Assembly: GCF_001273775.1 (NCBI RefSeq)
Contig: NZ_CP011801.1
Span: 124,001 to 188,000 of the forward strand
DNA length: 64,000 bases
Direction of reading: 5' to 3'
DNA from: Nitrospira moscoviensis
GTDB lineage: Bacteria > Nitrospirota > Nitrospiria > Nitrospirales > Nitrospiraceae
Part shown: positions 41,286-51,000 of the stretch, piece after piece
Numbering within the stretch: position 1 is the stretch's first letter
How the letters are laid out: each line of letters opens with the position of its first letter
Position numbers and translations under genes: made by a program
Notes under the pieces: generated by a model
Databases searched by the model: none
Seen by the model: only the letters and a program-made list of their open reading frames with translations
Told to the model about the DNA's origin: nothing

Positions 41286-43325
41286 ATGCATAGCGGCGTC
41301 GCGGTGCCCGGTGATTCGTCTCCCCTGTACGCCGATGTCCTCGTTCCACGCCATATCCACAAGTCGTTCACCTACCGCATTCCGGCCGCACTGAACCGGG
41401 CCATCGCCGTCGGACATCACGTGCTTGTGCCGTTCGGCCGAGGCACGTTGGCGGCGACGGTGGTCTCCCTCAGCCCGTTCCCTCCCGCCGGCGTGGACCC
41501 GGCCATCATTAAAGACATCAGCTCTATGGCGGACGGCGCGCAGGATGCGAAGGTCGCGGCGGTTCTCTTTGCACTCTCCCGCCGGGTGGCGGACGCCTAT
41601 GCGGCTCCGTGGGGACAATGTCTCCGGCTCATCGTTCCCCGCCGCTCGAAGGCGGTCAACACCCGCAAGCACCGTGGGCCGAGAGCCACAGCAGCCGCGA
41701 CAAGGGCTCACACCGCCCAGCCTCTGCCCGATCTGCATGGGCGGGAGCTGCCGCAGCCGGATCCCGCCTGGTCCGCGCGGATTGCAGAAGCGCTGAACCA
41801 GCCCGCTCCCGCCCGCCTGCTGGTCCATGCGCCGTGGCTCCAGCGTCAGGCCTTGCTTGCGAGCGCCATCCGTCAGACCCATGCAAAGAAGAAGTCCACC
41901 CTCATTGTTTGCGGGGAAGCGGCCAAGGCCGAATCGCTGCGTCACCTGCTGGAAGCCGCGACCAAGCTGCCCATCGGCCTGCTTGAACCGGTCGGCGCCG
42001 GAACAGCGACGCAGAATGTGACAGCACCCTCGATCCTCATCGGCACGCGCGCGGCGGTGTTTGCGCCGGTTCCCTCGGTGGGTCTCATCTGGATCGAAGG
42101 CGAAGAGGACCCGGCGCTGAAAGAGCCGCAGGAGCCGCGCTATCACGCCCGGGAGGTGGCCTCGATGAGGGCGGAGCTCGAAGGCGCGCTGGTCGTGTTC
42201 GCCTCCGCCCACCCCTCGATGGAAGCGTACCGCGATCCGGACGCCGACGACTGCCTGTTCCATCGGTCCGCTGCAGCCAGGGCGGCAATCAACGTGGTGG
42301 ATCTTCGGCGCGAGCCGGCCGGTCTGCTCTTGAGCGATCCCCTCGTCCGCGCGATGGAAGCGGCCCTCGCCGTGGAGGCCGGCGTACTGCTGTTCTTGAA
42401 CCGTAAAGGCTATGCGGGCGCGCTGGCTTGCCGGGACTGCGGATGGGTGCCGCGGTGCGGCTCTTGCGCGGTGGCGTTGACCTACTATCGGGAGTCCGCG
42501 AAGCTCGCTTGTCGCTACTGCGGCGAGCGATGCGGCTTACCCGACGTCTGTCCAACGTGCGGGGCGGCCCGCTTGAATCCGGTTGGAGAAGGAACCGAAC
42601 GGGTGGAGTTGGAGGCCCGCCGCCTGTTTCCCCGGGCCAGGATTGCGCGATTGGACGGCGACACACTCCGCGGGCCGAGCCAGGCACGCCGATTATGGGC
42701 TCAGGTGTACGGCCGGGAAGTGGACATCGTCGTCGGTACGCAGGCGGTCTTTCAGCGCGGGCCGCTTCCCGCCATGGGACTCGTCGGCATCGTGCAGGCG
42801 GACGTGGGCCTGCATGTGCCGGACTTTCGCGCGGCCGAACGGACGTACCAATTGTTGGAAGAAGCGGTGGCCGCGGCCCGCCCCGCAGCCGATGGAGGGA
42901 AGGTGGTGCTGCAAACCTTGTTGCCGACACACCATGCCATTGAAGCGGTGACGTTTGGCGAGCCGCGCCGATTTTATGGCGAGGAGTTGGCGGCGCGCCG
43001 GTTGTTGGGCTATCCGCCGGCCGTGCATCTCGCCGGCCTGTCGGTGTCCGGCAAGTCTTCAGACTCCGTCGACGAGGCGGCGCGGCGCTGGCGCATCAAG
43101 CTGGGCGAGACAACCGGTGCGGAAGACACCCTCACGATCCTCGGGCCGGTGCCGGCCCTGGGCGGCCGCCCGCGCGGACATCACCGCCGGCACATGCTGG
43201 TGAAAGGCCCGGACCGAACGGCGCTGTGCAACATAATCAGCCGGTCGGTGGAAGAGTTGGAGCGTGAATATCCAAAGAGGCAGGCCAAGTTCGTCGTGGA
43301 CATCGATCCTGTCGAGATGAGCTAG
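41286..43325 (+). CDS. priA: PriA-like primosomal protein with decayed helicase motifs
   Basis: 679 residues. An N-terminal 3'-DNA-binding domain (DVLVPRHIHKSFTYRIP), a helicase-like body and eight zinc-binding cysteines (382/385, 391/394, 409/412, 422/425) identify PriA. The ATPase is degenerate: where PriA has the Walker A GxTGSGKT this has LLVHAPWLQRQALL (178-191), DEEH becomes IEGEED (270-275), SATPS becomes SAHPS and the GRAGR arginine motif becomes AAARP (528-532). Helicase activity is therefore unlikely. Actinobacterial PriA proteins are known to lack helicase motifs too. It may still load the replisome. Confidence 0.88.
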   Translation: MHSGVAVPGDSSPLYADVLVPRHIHKSFTYRIPAALNRAIAVGHHVLVPFGRGTLAATVVSLSPFPPAGVDPAIIKDISSMADGAQDAKVAAVLFALSRRVADAYAAPWGQCLRLIVPRRSKAVNTRKHRGPRATAAATRAHTAQPLPDLHGRELPQPDPAWSARIAEALNQPAPARLLVHAPWLQRQALLASAIRQTHAKKKSTLIVCGEAAKAESLRHLLEAATKLPIGLLEPVGAGTATQNVTAPSILIGTRAAVFAPVPSVGLIWIEGEEDPALKEPQEPRYHAREVASMRAELEGALVVFASAHPSMEAYRDPDADDCLFHRSAAARAAINVVDLRREPAGLLLSDPLVRAMEAALAVEAGVLLFLNRKGYAGALACRDCGWVPRCGSCAVALTYYRESAKLACRYCGERCGLPDVCPTCGAARLNPVGEGTERVELEARRLFPRARIARLDGDTLRGPSQARRLWAQVYGREVDIVVGTQAVFQRGPLPAMGLVGIVQADVGLHVPDFRAAERTYQLLEEAVAAARPAADGGKVVLQTLLPTHHAIEAVTFGEPRRFYGEELAARRLLGYPPAVHLAGLSVSGKSSDSVDEAARRWRIKLGETTGAEDTLTILGPVPALGGRPRGHHRRHMLVKGPDRTALCNIISRSVEELEREYPKRQAKFVVDIDPVEMS

Positions 43326-43747
43326 CGCTTTTTCTTGGCTTTGATCGGGTCCGGTGTGGGCTGGACGGGGGCCGGATCCGCCGGCTGCTCAGCCGGCTCG
43401 TTGCTCCACGCCCGTTTGAAGAGGCCGTAGGCAAAGGACATCCAAAAGACGGATGAAAAAAGCCCGAGCACGACGGCCGAGAGGACGGTGCCCATGTCGT
43501 CGTCTGATGGCGCGGCCGCCGCGGACTTCAATTGCACCATCAGCACAACCGGCCACGCGAAGCTTTCCAATCCCAAGAGCAGCGTCGACCAGGCCCACAC
43601 TTCGGTGACGGTCCGGGCCTTCCACCAGAGGAAGCCGCCCACCGCCGCGATCCACACCAGCACGGCGGCCGGCGCGACGGCGCCCCAGAGCAGCCAGAAT
43701 CCGATGGCCGCCACAGTCGTGCCCAGCAGCTGGTTCAGCAGCATCAT
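43322..43747 (-). CDS. small membrane protein of unknown function
   Basis: 141 residues. Four hydrophobic segments (about 10-28, 28-42, 50-72, 85-108) and a C-terminal Pro/Ala/Lys tail (ADPAPVQPTPDPIKAKKKR). It is convergent with priA, and the two stop codons overlap. No family recognised. A short acidic segment (SDDDMG) sits between spans 3 and 4. Confidence 0.6.
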   Translation of the reverse strand: MMLLNQLLGTTVAAIGFWLLWGAVAPAAVLVWIAAVGGFLWWKARTVTEVWAWSTLLLGLESFAWPVVLMVQLKSAAAAPSDDDMGTVLSAVVLGLFSSVFWMSFAYGLFKRAWSNEPAEQPADPAPVQPTPDPIKAKKKR

Positions 43748-43834
43748 GGATGATCGTGCTCCTCTGTGAGCGCGAGTCTGACGAGTGACGGCCGAGATGT
43801 CAACGCGCGGCGGCGGGGATGGAGACGGATGCGA

Positions 43835-44206
43835 TCAGGCGCTCAGCTCGGCGGCGGCGGCCTCGAGGAGGGTTTTCATCTCGAACGGCTTCTGCAAGGT
43901 GCGGCGGGCGCCGAGCATCTTGGCCACGTCGAGAAAATTCAGGATGCCGATCATGTCGCTGCCGCCCGTGATGGCGATGACCTTGGAGGCGGGAAACTCC
44001 CGGCGCAGCGTCATGATGCTTTCGAGGCCGTCCTGGTCGGGCATGAGGATGTCCATGATGACGAGGTCGGCGGGCTTGGCACGGTACCGCTCCAAGCCTT
44101 CTTTGCCGTCACGGGCTTCCTGGACTTCGTACCCCGCCTGCTCCATCGTTTCGCGAATGAGCTGACGGATCTGATCTTCATCGTCAACGACGAGTACTGA
44201 CGGCAT
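43835..44206 (-). CDS. single-domain response regulator (CheY-like)
   Basis: 123 residues: acidic pair D8/D9, phospho-acceptor D53 in LVIMDILMPDQDG, T in AITGGSD and K in LQKPFEM. It overlaps the 3' end of the upstream hybrid kinase by 23 bp, so it is translationally coupled and probably receives its phosphoryl group. No output domain is present. Confidence 0.92.
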   Translation of the reverse strand: MPSVLVVDDEDQIRQLIRETMEQAGYEVQEARDGKEGLERYRAKPADLVIMDILMPDQDGLESIMTLRREFPASKVIAITGGSDMIGILNFLDVAKMLGARRTLQKPFEMKTLLEAAAAELSA

Positions 44207-47054
44207 CGGCGTCCTCTTCTACGAACAGGGTGACGGCGGTCTGCGCGGCGCGCGGGGATCCGCCAGTGTCGCGGGCATCCAGCAGACGGCGGATGGCATG
44301 GGCCAGATCGTGCAGCGCGAGCGGTTTCAACAGATACTCTGCGGGCCCCTGCACGCGCGCTTCGGCGGCGGACCGTCGCTGGTCCGATCCGGTGCACAGG
44401 ATGACCGGCAGGTCGGGCCTCAACCGCCGGCACTCTTCGGCCAACAGGTCGCCGCCCATGCCGGGCATGCACTGGTCGGTGATCAGGAGATCGAAGCGCT
44501 GCGGAGCGATGCTGAACGCCTGCCAGGCGTCCGCCGCGTTCATCCGAACGACCGGAAAATATCCGAGCGACTCTAGCATCTCGCCGCCGAACCGGGCAAG
44601 GGATTCCTCGTCGTCCACGAAGAGGATGCACTCATGCCCGTGGGGCGGCGGCACATCCGCCGTCGCCGGCGCCGCGGCGCGCGGGGGCAGCGCCGGAAGA
44701 TAAACGGACACCGTGGTGCCGACGTCCACCTGGCTCTCCACGAGTACGGTGCCGCCGTGCGCCGTCACAATGCTGTGCACAACGGAGAGTCCCATGCCCC
44801 GCCCTTCGCCGAGCGGCTCGGTCGTGAAGAACGGATCGAAGATGCGGCGGACCACTTCCGGGTCCATCCCCTCGCCGGTATCCCGGATCGTGAGGCAGAC
44901 ATAGCACCCGGGCGCCAGGCGGCCGGAGGGGCTCACCTGCTCGACGTCGAGCTCCCGATCTTCGAGCCGGATGTCGAGGATGCCGCCGGACTGCCGCATC
45001 GCATGCAGGGCATTCTCCACGAGGTTCAACATCAGCTGATGCATATGCGTAGTATCGGCGGAGATCGGCCGCGTCGGGGCGGCGATCCGTTCCCGCAGTT
45101 CGATCCAGGCGGGAATCGTCGGGCGCAGCAGCTTCAACGATTCTTTCACGAGCGTATGCAGCGAAAGCGGGCGTTTCACGTGGTCGCTCTGCTGGCTGAA
45201 CGTGAGCAATTGATGGACCAGCTCGCGGGACTTCCGGCCCGCAGCCACCACCTGCTCGATATGACGATGCGCCTTACTGTCGGCGGGAATCAGCGGCAGC
45301 GCCAGCTCGCTGAATCCCAGGACGGCGGTCAGGCTGTTGTTGAACTCGTGGGCGATCCCGCCGGCCAGCGTGCCGATCGCTTCCATCTTCGAGGCGTGGC
45401 GACGCGACGCTTCGGCCTGTTTCAGATCGGTCACATCGACGACGGCGCCGATCGTGCGGACCGGGGCGCGCGCCGACCCGTCGCCTTCGAACCAGGTATG
45501 GGAACGGACGCTCACGTACCGGATAGACTTATCCGGTCTCACCAGTCGGTGCTCGACGAGAAATTGTCCGCTTCCGGCGGGATCGTGCGCCTGGCGTAAG
45601 GCATCCAGCACGGCTCCTCGGTCCTCCTGCGGGATCAATTCGAGGTACCGTTGCAAGGATCCCGGTTCGTCCGCGGACAGACCGTAGATCTCCCGGAGCG
45701 CCGGCGACCAGTACAGGGTGTCCGTTCGATGGTCGTGTTCGAAGATGCCGACATGGGCGGCTTCGACGGCAAGGTCCAAGCGACGTTGGCTTTCGCGGAC
45801 AGTCCGCTCCGCTTCGCGTCTGGGCGTGATGTCGACAATCGCCGCCAGCACCATGCGGCCCGATGACGTCTCGAGGGGATTGAGCCCGATTTCAAGGGGG
45901 AACTCCGTCCCGTCTTTCCGTAACCCGTACAGCTCGCGACCCGTGCCCATCGCGCGGGTGGCCGGAACCGAGAAGAAGCTGCGACGGGCGTCGGGATGCG
46001 CCGACCGGAACCGCTCCGGCACCAATAATTCGACGGAGCGCCCGAGCAGTTCGTCGCGCGTGTAGCCGAACAGGCGCTCAATCTGTCCGTTGACCATCGA
46101 GATGATGCCGTCCTGGTTGGCCATCAACATCCCGTTGGGGGCCGACTCGACCGCCAGCCTGAATTGCGCCTCCCGTTCCTGGGCGACGGATTCGATGAGC
46201 TTGTACTGCGTGAGATCCTGGACGGTGCCGGCCATGCGCACCGGTTGCCCCGCCGCGTCGCGCGTGACGGCGCCGCGACAGCGCACAAACCGGATGGTGC
46301 CGGACGGCTGAACGATCCGGCAATCCACTTCGTAGGGGGCGCCGTCGGCCAGGGTCTTCTCCACGGCGGCCACGACGCGCGCGCGATCGTCGGGATGGAG
46401 CGCCGCGGTGAAGGTCTCGTACGTGGGCATGACGGAGCCCGGCTCGTAGCCGAAGATGCGGTATTGCTCGTCCGACCACACTTGCGTTCCGTCACGGATG
46501 GTCCAGTCCCAGCTCCCCACGTGGGCCAGCGCCTGGGCGGACTGCAGGTGTGTATCCAGCGTGCTCGCCGGGGAGGAGTTGGGAGGCGCCTTATGGCTCT
46601 GCTCCGCTTGCTGGCGCTGGGTCACATCGGTCATGACCCAAATGAACTGGGTCACTTCGCCGAGCGGGTTTCTGACGGGCGAGAGGGTGACTTCGTTCCA
46701 AAACGGCGCGCCGTTTTTGCGGTAGTGGCGCGCCACGACGCGGCAGGGCCGGCCGTCCTGCAGCGCCAGGGCGAGTTTCTCGATGGCGACCCGGTCGGTC
46801 TGCGGACCGTGCAGCAGGGAGAGCGACTGGCCCAGCACCTCCTCGTCGGCGTAGCCCGTCAGCAGCCGGAACGCGGGGTTCGCATAGATGACCGGATGGC
46901 GCGGGACGGCGGCGTCGGTGATCGCGACGCCGCAACTCGCGGCCGCGATCACTTTGCTCTTCAGCACCCCGTCGCGCCGCTGGTGCCATCCATGCCACGT
47001 GGAGAGGCCGAGCAGCAGCAGAGCGCCGATCAAGAGAACGGTGTTCAATTCCAC
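44184..47054 (-). CDS. PAS-rich hybrid histidine kinase with C-terminal receiver
   Basis: 956 residues from the GTG at 47054 (MELNTVLLIGALLLLGL); an upstream ATG at 47195 would add 47 residues of unlikely composition. One N-terminal membrane helix is followed by about four PAS/PAC domains (ending DVTQRQQAEQS, VQDLTQYKLIE, IVDITPRREAE, VVDVTDLKQAE), then HisKA (GGIAHEFNNSLTAVLGF), an ATPase domain (ENALHAM, DTGEGMDP, GRGMGLSVVHSI) and a receiver with LLITDQCMPGMGG. PAS ligands are not evident. The CheY-like gene downstream is its likely partner. Confidence 0.9.
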   Translation of the reverse strand: MELNTVLLIGALLLLGLSTWHGWHQRRDGVLKSKVIAAASCGVAITDAAVPRHPVIYANPAFRLLTGYADEEVLGQSLSLLHGPQTDRVAIEKLALALQDGRPCRVVARHYRKNGAPFWNEVTLSPVRNPLGEVTQFIWVMTDVTQRQQAEQSHKAPPNSSPASTLDTHLQSAQALAHVGSWDWTIRDGTQVWSDEQYRIFGYEPGSVMPTYETFTAALHPDDRARVVAAVEKTLADGAPYEVDCRIVQPSGTIRFVRCRGAVTRDAAGQPVRMAGTVQDLTQYKLIESVAQEREAQFRLAVESAPNGMLMANQDGIISMVNGQIERLFGYTRDELLGRSVELLVPERFRSAHPDARRSFFSVPATRAMGTGRELYGLRKDGTEFPLEIGLNPLETSSGRMVLAAIVDITPRREAERTVRESQRRLDLAVEAAHVGIFEHDHRTDTLYWSPALREIYGLSADEPGSLQRYLELIPQEDRGAVLDALRQAHDPAGSGQFLVEHRLVRPDKSIRYVSVRSHTWFEGDGSARAPVRTIGAVVDVTDLKQAEASRRHASKMEAIGTLAGGIAHEFNNSLTAVLGFSELALPLIPADSKAHRHIEQVVAAGRKSRELVHQLLTFSQQSDHVKRPLSLHTLVKESLKLLRPTIPAWIELRERIAAPTRPISADTTHMHQLMLNLVENALHAMRQSGGILDIRLEDRELDVEQVSPSGRLAPGCYVCLTIRDTGEGMDPEVVRRIFDPFFTTEPLGEGRGMGLSVVHSIVTAHGGTVLVESQVDVGTTVSVYLPALPPRAAAPATADVPPPHGHECILFVDDEESLARFGGEMLESLGYFPVVRMNAADAWQAFSIAPQRFDLLITDQCMPGMGGDLLAEECRRLRPDLPVILCTGSDQRRSAAEARVQGPAEYLLKPLALHDLAHAIRRLLDARDTGGSPRAAQTAVTLFVEEDADAVSTRR

Positions 47055-47358
47055 GAAGTCTGACCGCCTCCCGACGACGGGGTCTGACGTACAGTGATGG
47101 GAAGCGGGCCCGAGGTCCTGCGCCGATAGAGAAGCGGAATCGCTCTCAGCGCAGGCACACCGGATATGGGCTTGCGACAGGCGGCCGACATACAATCCTC
47201 CCAGACCCCGCGGCCTGTGTCGACGGCCGAACGGGAGCCCGAACCAGCTGCCATGCTGAGAACGTAAGATACTGAAAATCTGCGAAAATCTCTAGATATG
47301 GAAGGCGAATGGAGGTATTAATTTTTGCCCCTACGGTGTTAGAGCCGAATGTCTCCGG
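47055..47358. other. intergenic region upstream of the PAS hybrid kinase
   Basis: About 300 bp between the LuxR-type regulator gene and the kinase, both on the minus strand. An AT-rich stretch around 47260-47335 stands out against the GC-rich surroundings and is the likely promoter area. No ORF or convincing -35/-10 pair is evident to me. Confidence 0.4.
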
Positions 47359-48015
47359 CTAGCCTTGCCGTTTGACGAAGAACGCAGCCGCTTGGGCGCG
47401 CCGCGTGATCCGCAGTTTTTGGAACACGTTGGCGAGATAGTTCTTCACCGTTTTGTCGCTCAGCCCCAAGGCGTTCGCGATTTCCTTGTTCGTTTTCCCT
47501 TCGGCCACCAATGCGAGCACGCGCTCTTCCTGCGCTGACAACTGTTCGATGCCGGCCGCGTGCGGCGCCGTGCCGAGCCCCCTCAGCCAGCGGAGCGCGC
47601 GCTCCGTGACCGTGGGATCGAGGATGGAGCGGCCCTCCGCCACGAGGTGAATGGCGCGGATCAAGGCCGCTGAATCGACCTCTTTCAACACGTACCCGTG
47701 CGCGCCGGCCACTACCGCGGCGAGCACGGAATCGTCGTCGGCGTACGAGGTGAGGAAAATGACCCGCGTGTTGGGATTCTGCTCGAGGATGTCGCGGCAG
47801 GCCTCCACCCCGCTGCCGTCCGGCAGGCGCACGTCCATGAGAATCACGTCGGGCTTGAGCCGGAGGGCGTCCTGGACCGCCGCGGCCATCGTGCCCGCTT
47901 CCCCAACGACGGCGACGCCGCTTTGCTGGGACAATACGGTTTTCAAGCCGACCCGCACGACCTCGTGGTCGTCAACGAGCAAGAGGCGAATCGGTTTGGC
48001 TTTCACGGTGAGCAT
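47359..48015 (-). CDS. NarL/FixJ-type response regulator with LuxR HTH
   Basis: 218 residues. Receiver domain 8-125 with D15/D16, phospho-acceptor D61 in VILMDVRLPDGSG, T in FLTSYAD and K in VLKEVD; LuxR helix-turn-helix at about 150-212 (LSAQEERVLALVAEGKTNKEIANALGLSDKTVKNYLANV). It resembles DevR/NarL regulators and should bind DNA as a phosphorylated dimer. Its start lies 44 bp inside the 3' end of the upstream multi-PAS kinase gene, marking them as a pair. Confidence 0.94.
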   Translation of the reverse strand: MLTVKAKPIRLLLVDDHEVVRVGLKTVLSQQSGVAVVGEAGTMAAAVQDALRLKPDVILMDVRLPDGSGVEACRDILEQNPNTRVIFLTSYADDDSVLAAVVAGAHGYVLKEVDSAALIRAIHLVAEGRSILDPTVTERALRWLRGLGTAPHAAGIEQLSAQEERVLALVAEGKTNKEIANALGLSDKTVKNYLANVFQKLRITRRAQAAAFFVKRQG

Positions 48016-51000
48016 GCGGCTCCTCCTTCGGTACGTTCAGAATGATGGTCGTCCCCTCGCCCGGGGTCGATTGCACGTGAAACTCGATCCGGACTTTTCT
48101 GGCGCGCGCGGCCATGTTTCCGAGGCCGTATCCGGTTCCCGCCGCGGTGCGAACGTCGAACCCCACGCCGTTATCGTCGATGCGCAGCCGGATCGTCCGC
48201 CGCAGGCGGCGCAGCGACACCGACACCGCCGTCGCCCGGGCGTGCCGCACGACATTGCTCAGCGCCTCGCGCAGGATGTTGAGCAATTGCAGCGCGCGTT
48301 CCTTGGAAATCGACGGCAGCGCGTCCGGTTCGATGCGGACACGGCACCGGATGGGATGGGCGTGCATCAGCGTGGCGATCACGGTTCGCACGGCGGTTTC
48401 CACGTCTCCGCCCTGCAGCACCTGCGATTCCAAGCCAGCGATGAAATTCCGCACTTCCGTCATCACCGCGTTGAGCTGAGTCACCGCCTGCGCCACCGTC
48501 GCGAAGGCGTCTTTATGCCTGCGCTGGGTGATCAGCGGCTTGCACGATTCCAATCCCAGTCCGACGGCATAGAGCGACTGCAAAATGCCGTCGTGCAAGT
48601 CCTGGCTGATGCGCTCCCGTTCTTCCAGGGCCGCGCGCAGGTCGCGCTCGCGCTGGCGCAGCGTTTCTTCCATCCGCTTGCGTTCGGTGATGTCGGTCGC
48701 GGCGCCGAGCACCATCGTGGCCCGGCCGGCTTCGTCGAGAATCGGCCGCTTCACCGTCTGCAGCCAGCGGGTCCTGCCGACGGCGTCGGTGATGACCTCT
48801 TCCGGGATGAACCGCTCTTGCCGCGAATCCATCACCTCCAAATCCAGGCGCCGGAAAAACTCCACCTCGTCCGGGTGGGAATTGAAATCGGCGTCCGTCT
48901 TTCCGATCAAGGCCTCGACCGTCGTGCCGTAGGCGTCGGCGACGGCCTTGTTGACCAAGGTAAAGCGCCCCGCCCGGTCTTTGGCAAAAACGAAGTTGGG
49001 ATCGATGTCGATGACTTGGCGGATAAACGCATGGGACTGCCGGAGCTCTTCTTCGGCCCGCTTCTGTTCGGTGATGTCGTGCCCCACCGTGACCATGCAC
49101 GGCGTGCCGTGCAGGTCGATCAGCTCGGCGGAGACCAGACATCGGCGGACCTCGCCCGCCTTGTTCCGTAAGCCGACCTCGAGGTTGCGGATGGAACCCG
49201 CCTGCTTCAAGCGCTGGACGAATCGCAGACGGTCTTCGGGGGAGGGCCAGAGGCGCACGTCGTCGGCCGTGCGACCCACCAGGTCCCCGCGGGTGTAGCC
49301 GAAAATCTCAAATGAGGCGTCGTTGGCGTCGAGAAACAGACCGGATTCCAGCTCGGACAGCACGATGGGATAGGGGCTGGATCGAAAGGCCTTGGCGAAG
49401 AGTTCTTCGCTGGCCCGCAGCGCGCTTTCGGCCTTTTTCCGTTCCGTGATGTCGTGTCCGACGGTCAGGAGGCAGCGGGTGCCGCGGAGCTCAACGAGAT
49501 CGGACGAGACAAGGATGTGGCGAAGCTCACCCCTGTTGGTCCGAAAACTCATCTCCCAGTTGCGCACCGGTCCGCCGGTCCGCAACCGGTCGATCAGCCG
49601 GAGGCGGTCCTCGGGATTCGGCCAAATGCCGAGCAGCAGCGTGGTCCGGCCGACAACCTCCTCGCGGCGGAAGCCGAAGAGCTCCAGGCAGGCGTCGTTC
49701 ACGTCGAGGCAGCGGCCGGACTCGACCTCGGTGATGCCCACCGGGTTCGGGCTGGCGCGGAACGCTTTGGCAAACAGTTCCTCGCTGGCCCGCAACGCGT
49801 CCTCCGCCGCCTTGCGCTCGGTGATGTCTTCGGAAATCGTCAGGAGATAGGCCGGCTTTCCGTCGTCGCCGGGGATGGGAATCTTTTTCGTCAGCAGCAG
49901 GCGTTCCTCGTGACCGTGGTTCAGCAGGACCTGCTCGGACCGCGTCACGCTGTCCGGCTGCATGAGCGCCTCGGTGTCCGCCTCGAAGACCCGGTCCGCC
50001 TCCGCTTCCCGCAGCACGTCGTGCGCGGTCTGGCCGATCACGTCCTGCCGCGGGCGGCCGAAGAGCCGCTCCCCGGCCTTGTTCAACATGATGTACCGCA
50101 GGTCGCGGGCGTCCTTGACGGTGATCATGTAGGGGATATTTTCGATGATGGATTGGAGGAAGACATGGGTCCGCCGGAGGGCATCCTCCGCCTGCTTCCG
50201 CTCGGAAATATTCTCATGCGTGATCACCGCTCCGCCGGCTTCTCCGGCCAGGGGGGTGGCGCGCAGGACGAACCACCGCTGCTCCGTCGCGGAGTGGCAG
50301 GCATATTCGGTCGAAAAACTGGACCGCCGCCCGGCGCGGACACCCTCGATGCCGCGGAGAATATACTGTGCCGGCTCGTCGTCGCTCGTGGCGCGCCCGC
50401 AGAGGTTGAGATAATTCACGCCAACACCGATCCCGGGCGAGTTCGGCGCGCCGTTCGCGGCGGCGAACCGCTGCCAGGCGTCATTGACCGCCACAATGGT
50501 GCCGTCCTTGTCGAGGACGGCGATGTGGGCGGAAAGCGAATTCAGCACGACGCGCCCGAACTCTTCACTGGCCCGCAAGGCTGCTTCCGTCTGCTTGCGC
50601 TCGGTGATGTCGCGGGAGATGCCGAAAAGACCGGAGACAGCTCCCTTCGCATCGAACAGCGGGCCTTTTGTGGAGAGGAACGTTCGATACGTCCCGTCTG
50701 CGGTCGTGACGTGGTCTTCATATGTGGCGGTCTTGCCGTTGGCCATCACGTCGCGGTCTTTTTCCATGACGGCTCTCGCATCGTCCGGCGGAAAGATGAA
50801 CGTGTCATCGTGACCGAGCACGTCTTCCGGTTTTTTGCCGACGAAACGACCCGCCGCGGCATTGAACAGGAGGTAGCGGCCTTCACGGTCTTTGATGAAC
50901 ACCGCATCCGACGTTCCTTCTACGATGGCGTGCAGCTGTTGGCGGCTTTGGCGTAAAATTTCCTCCACGCGCTTGCGCTCGGTAATATCCCGTGAATTGA

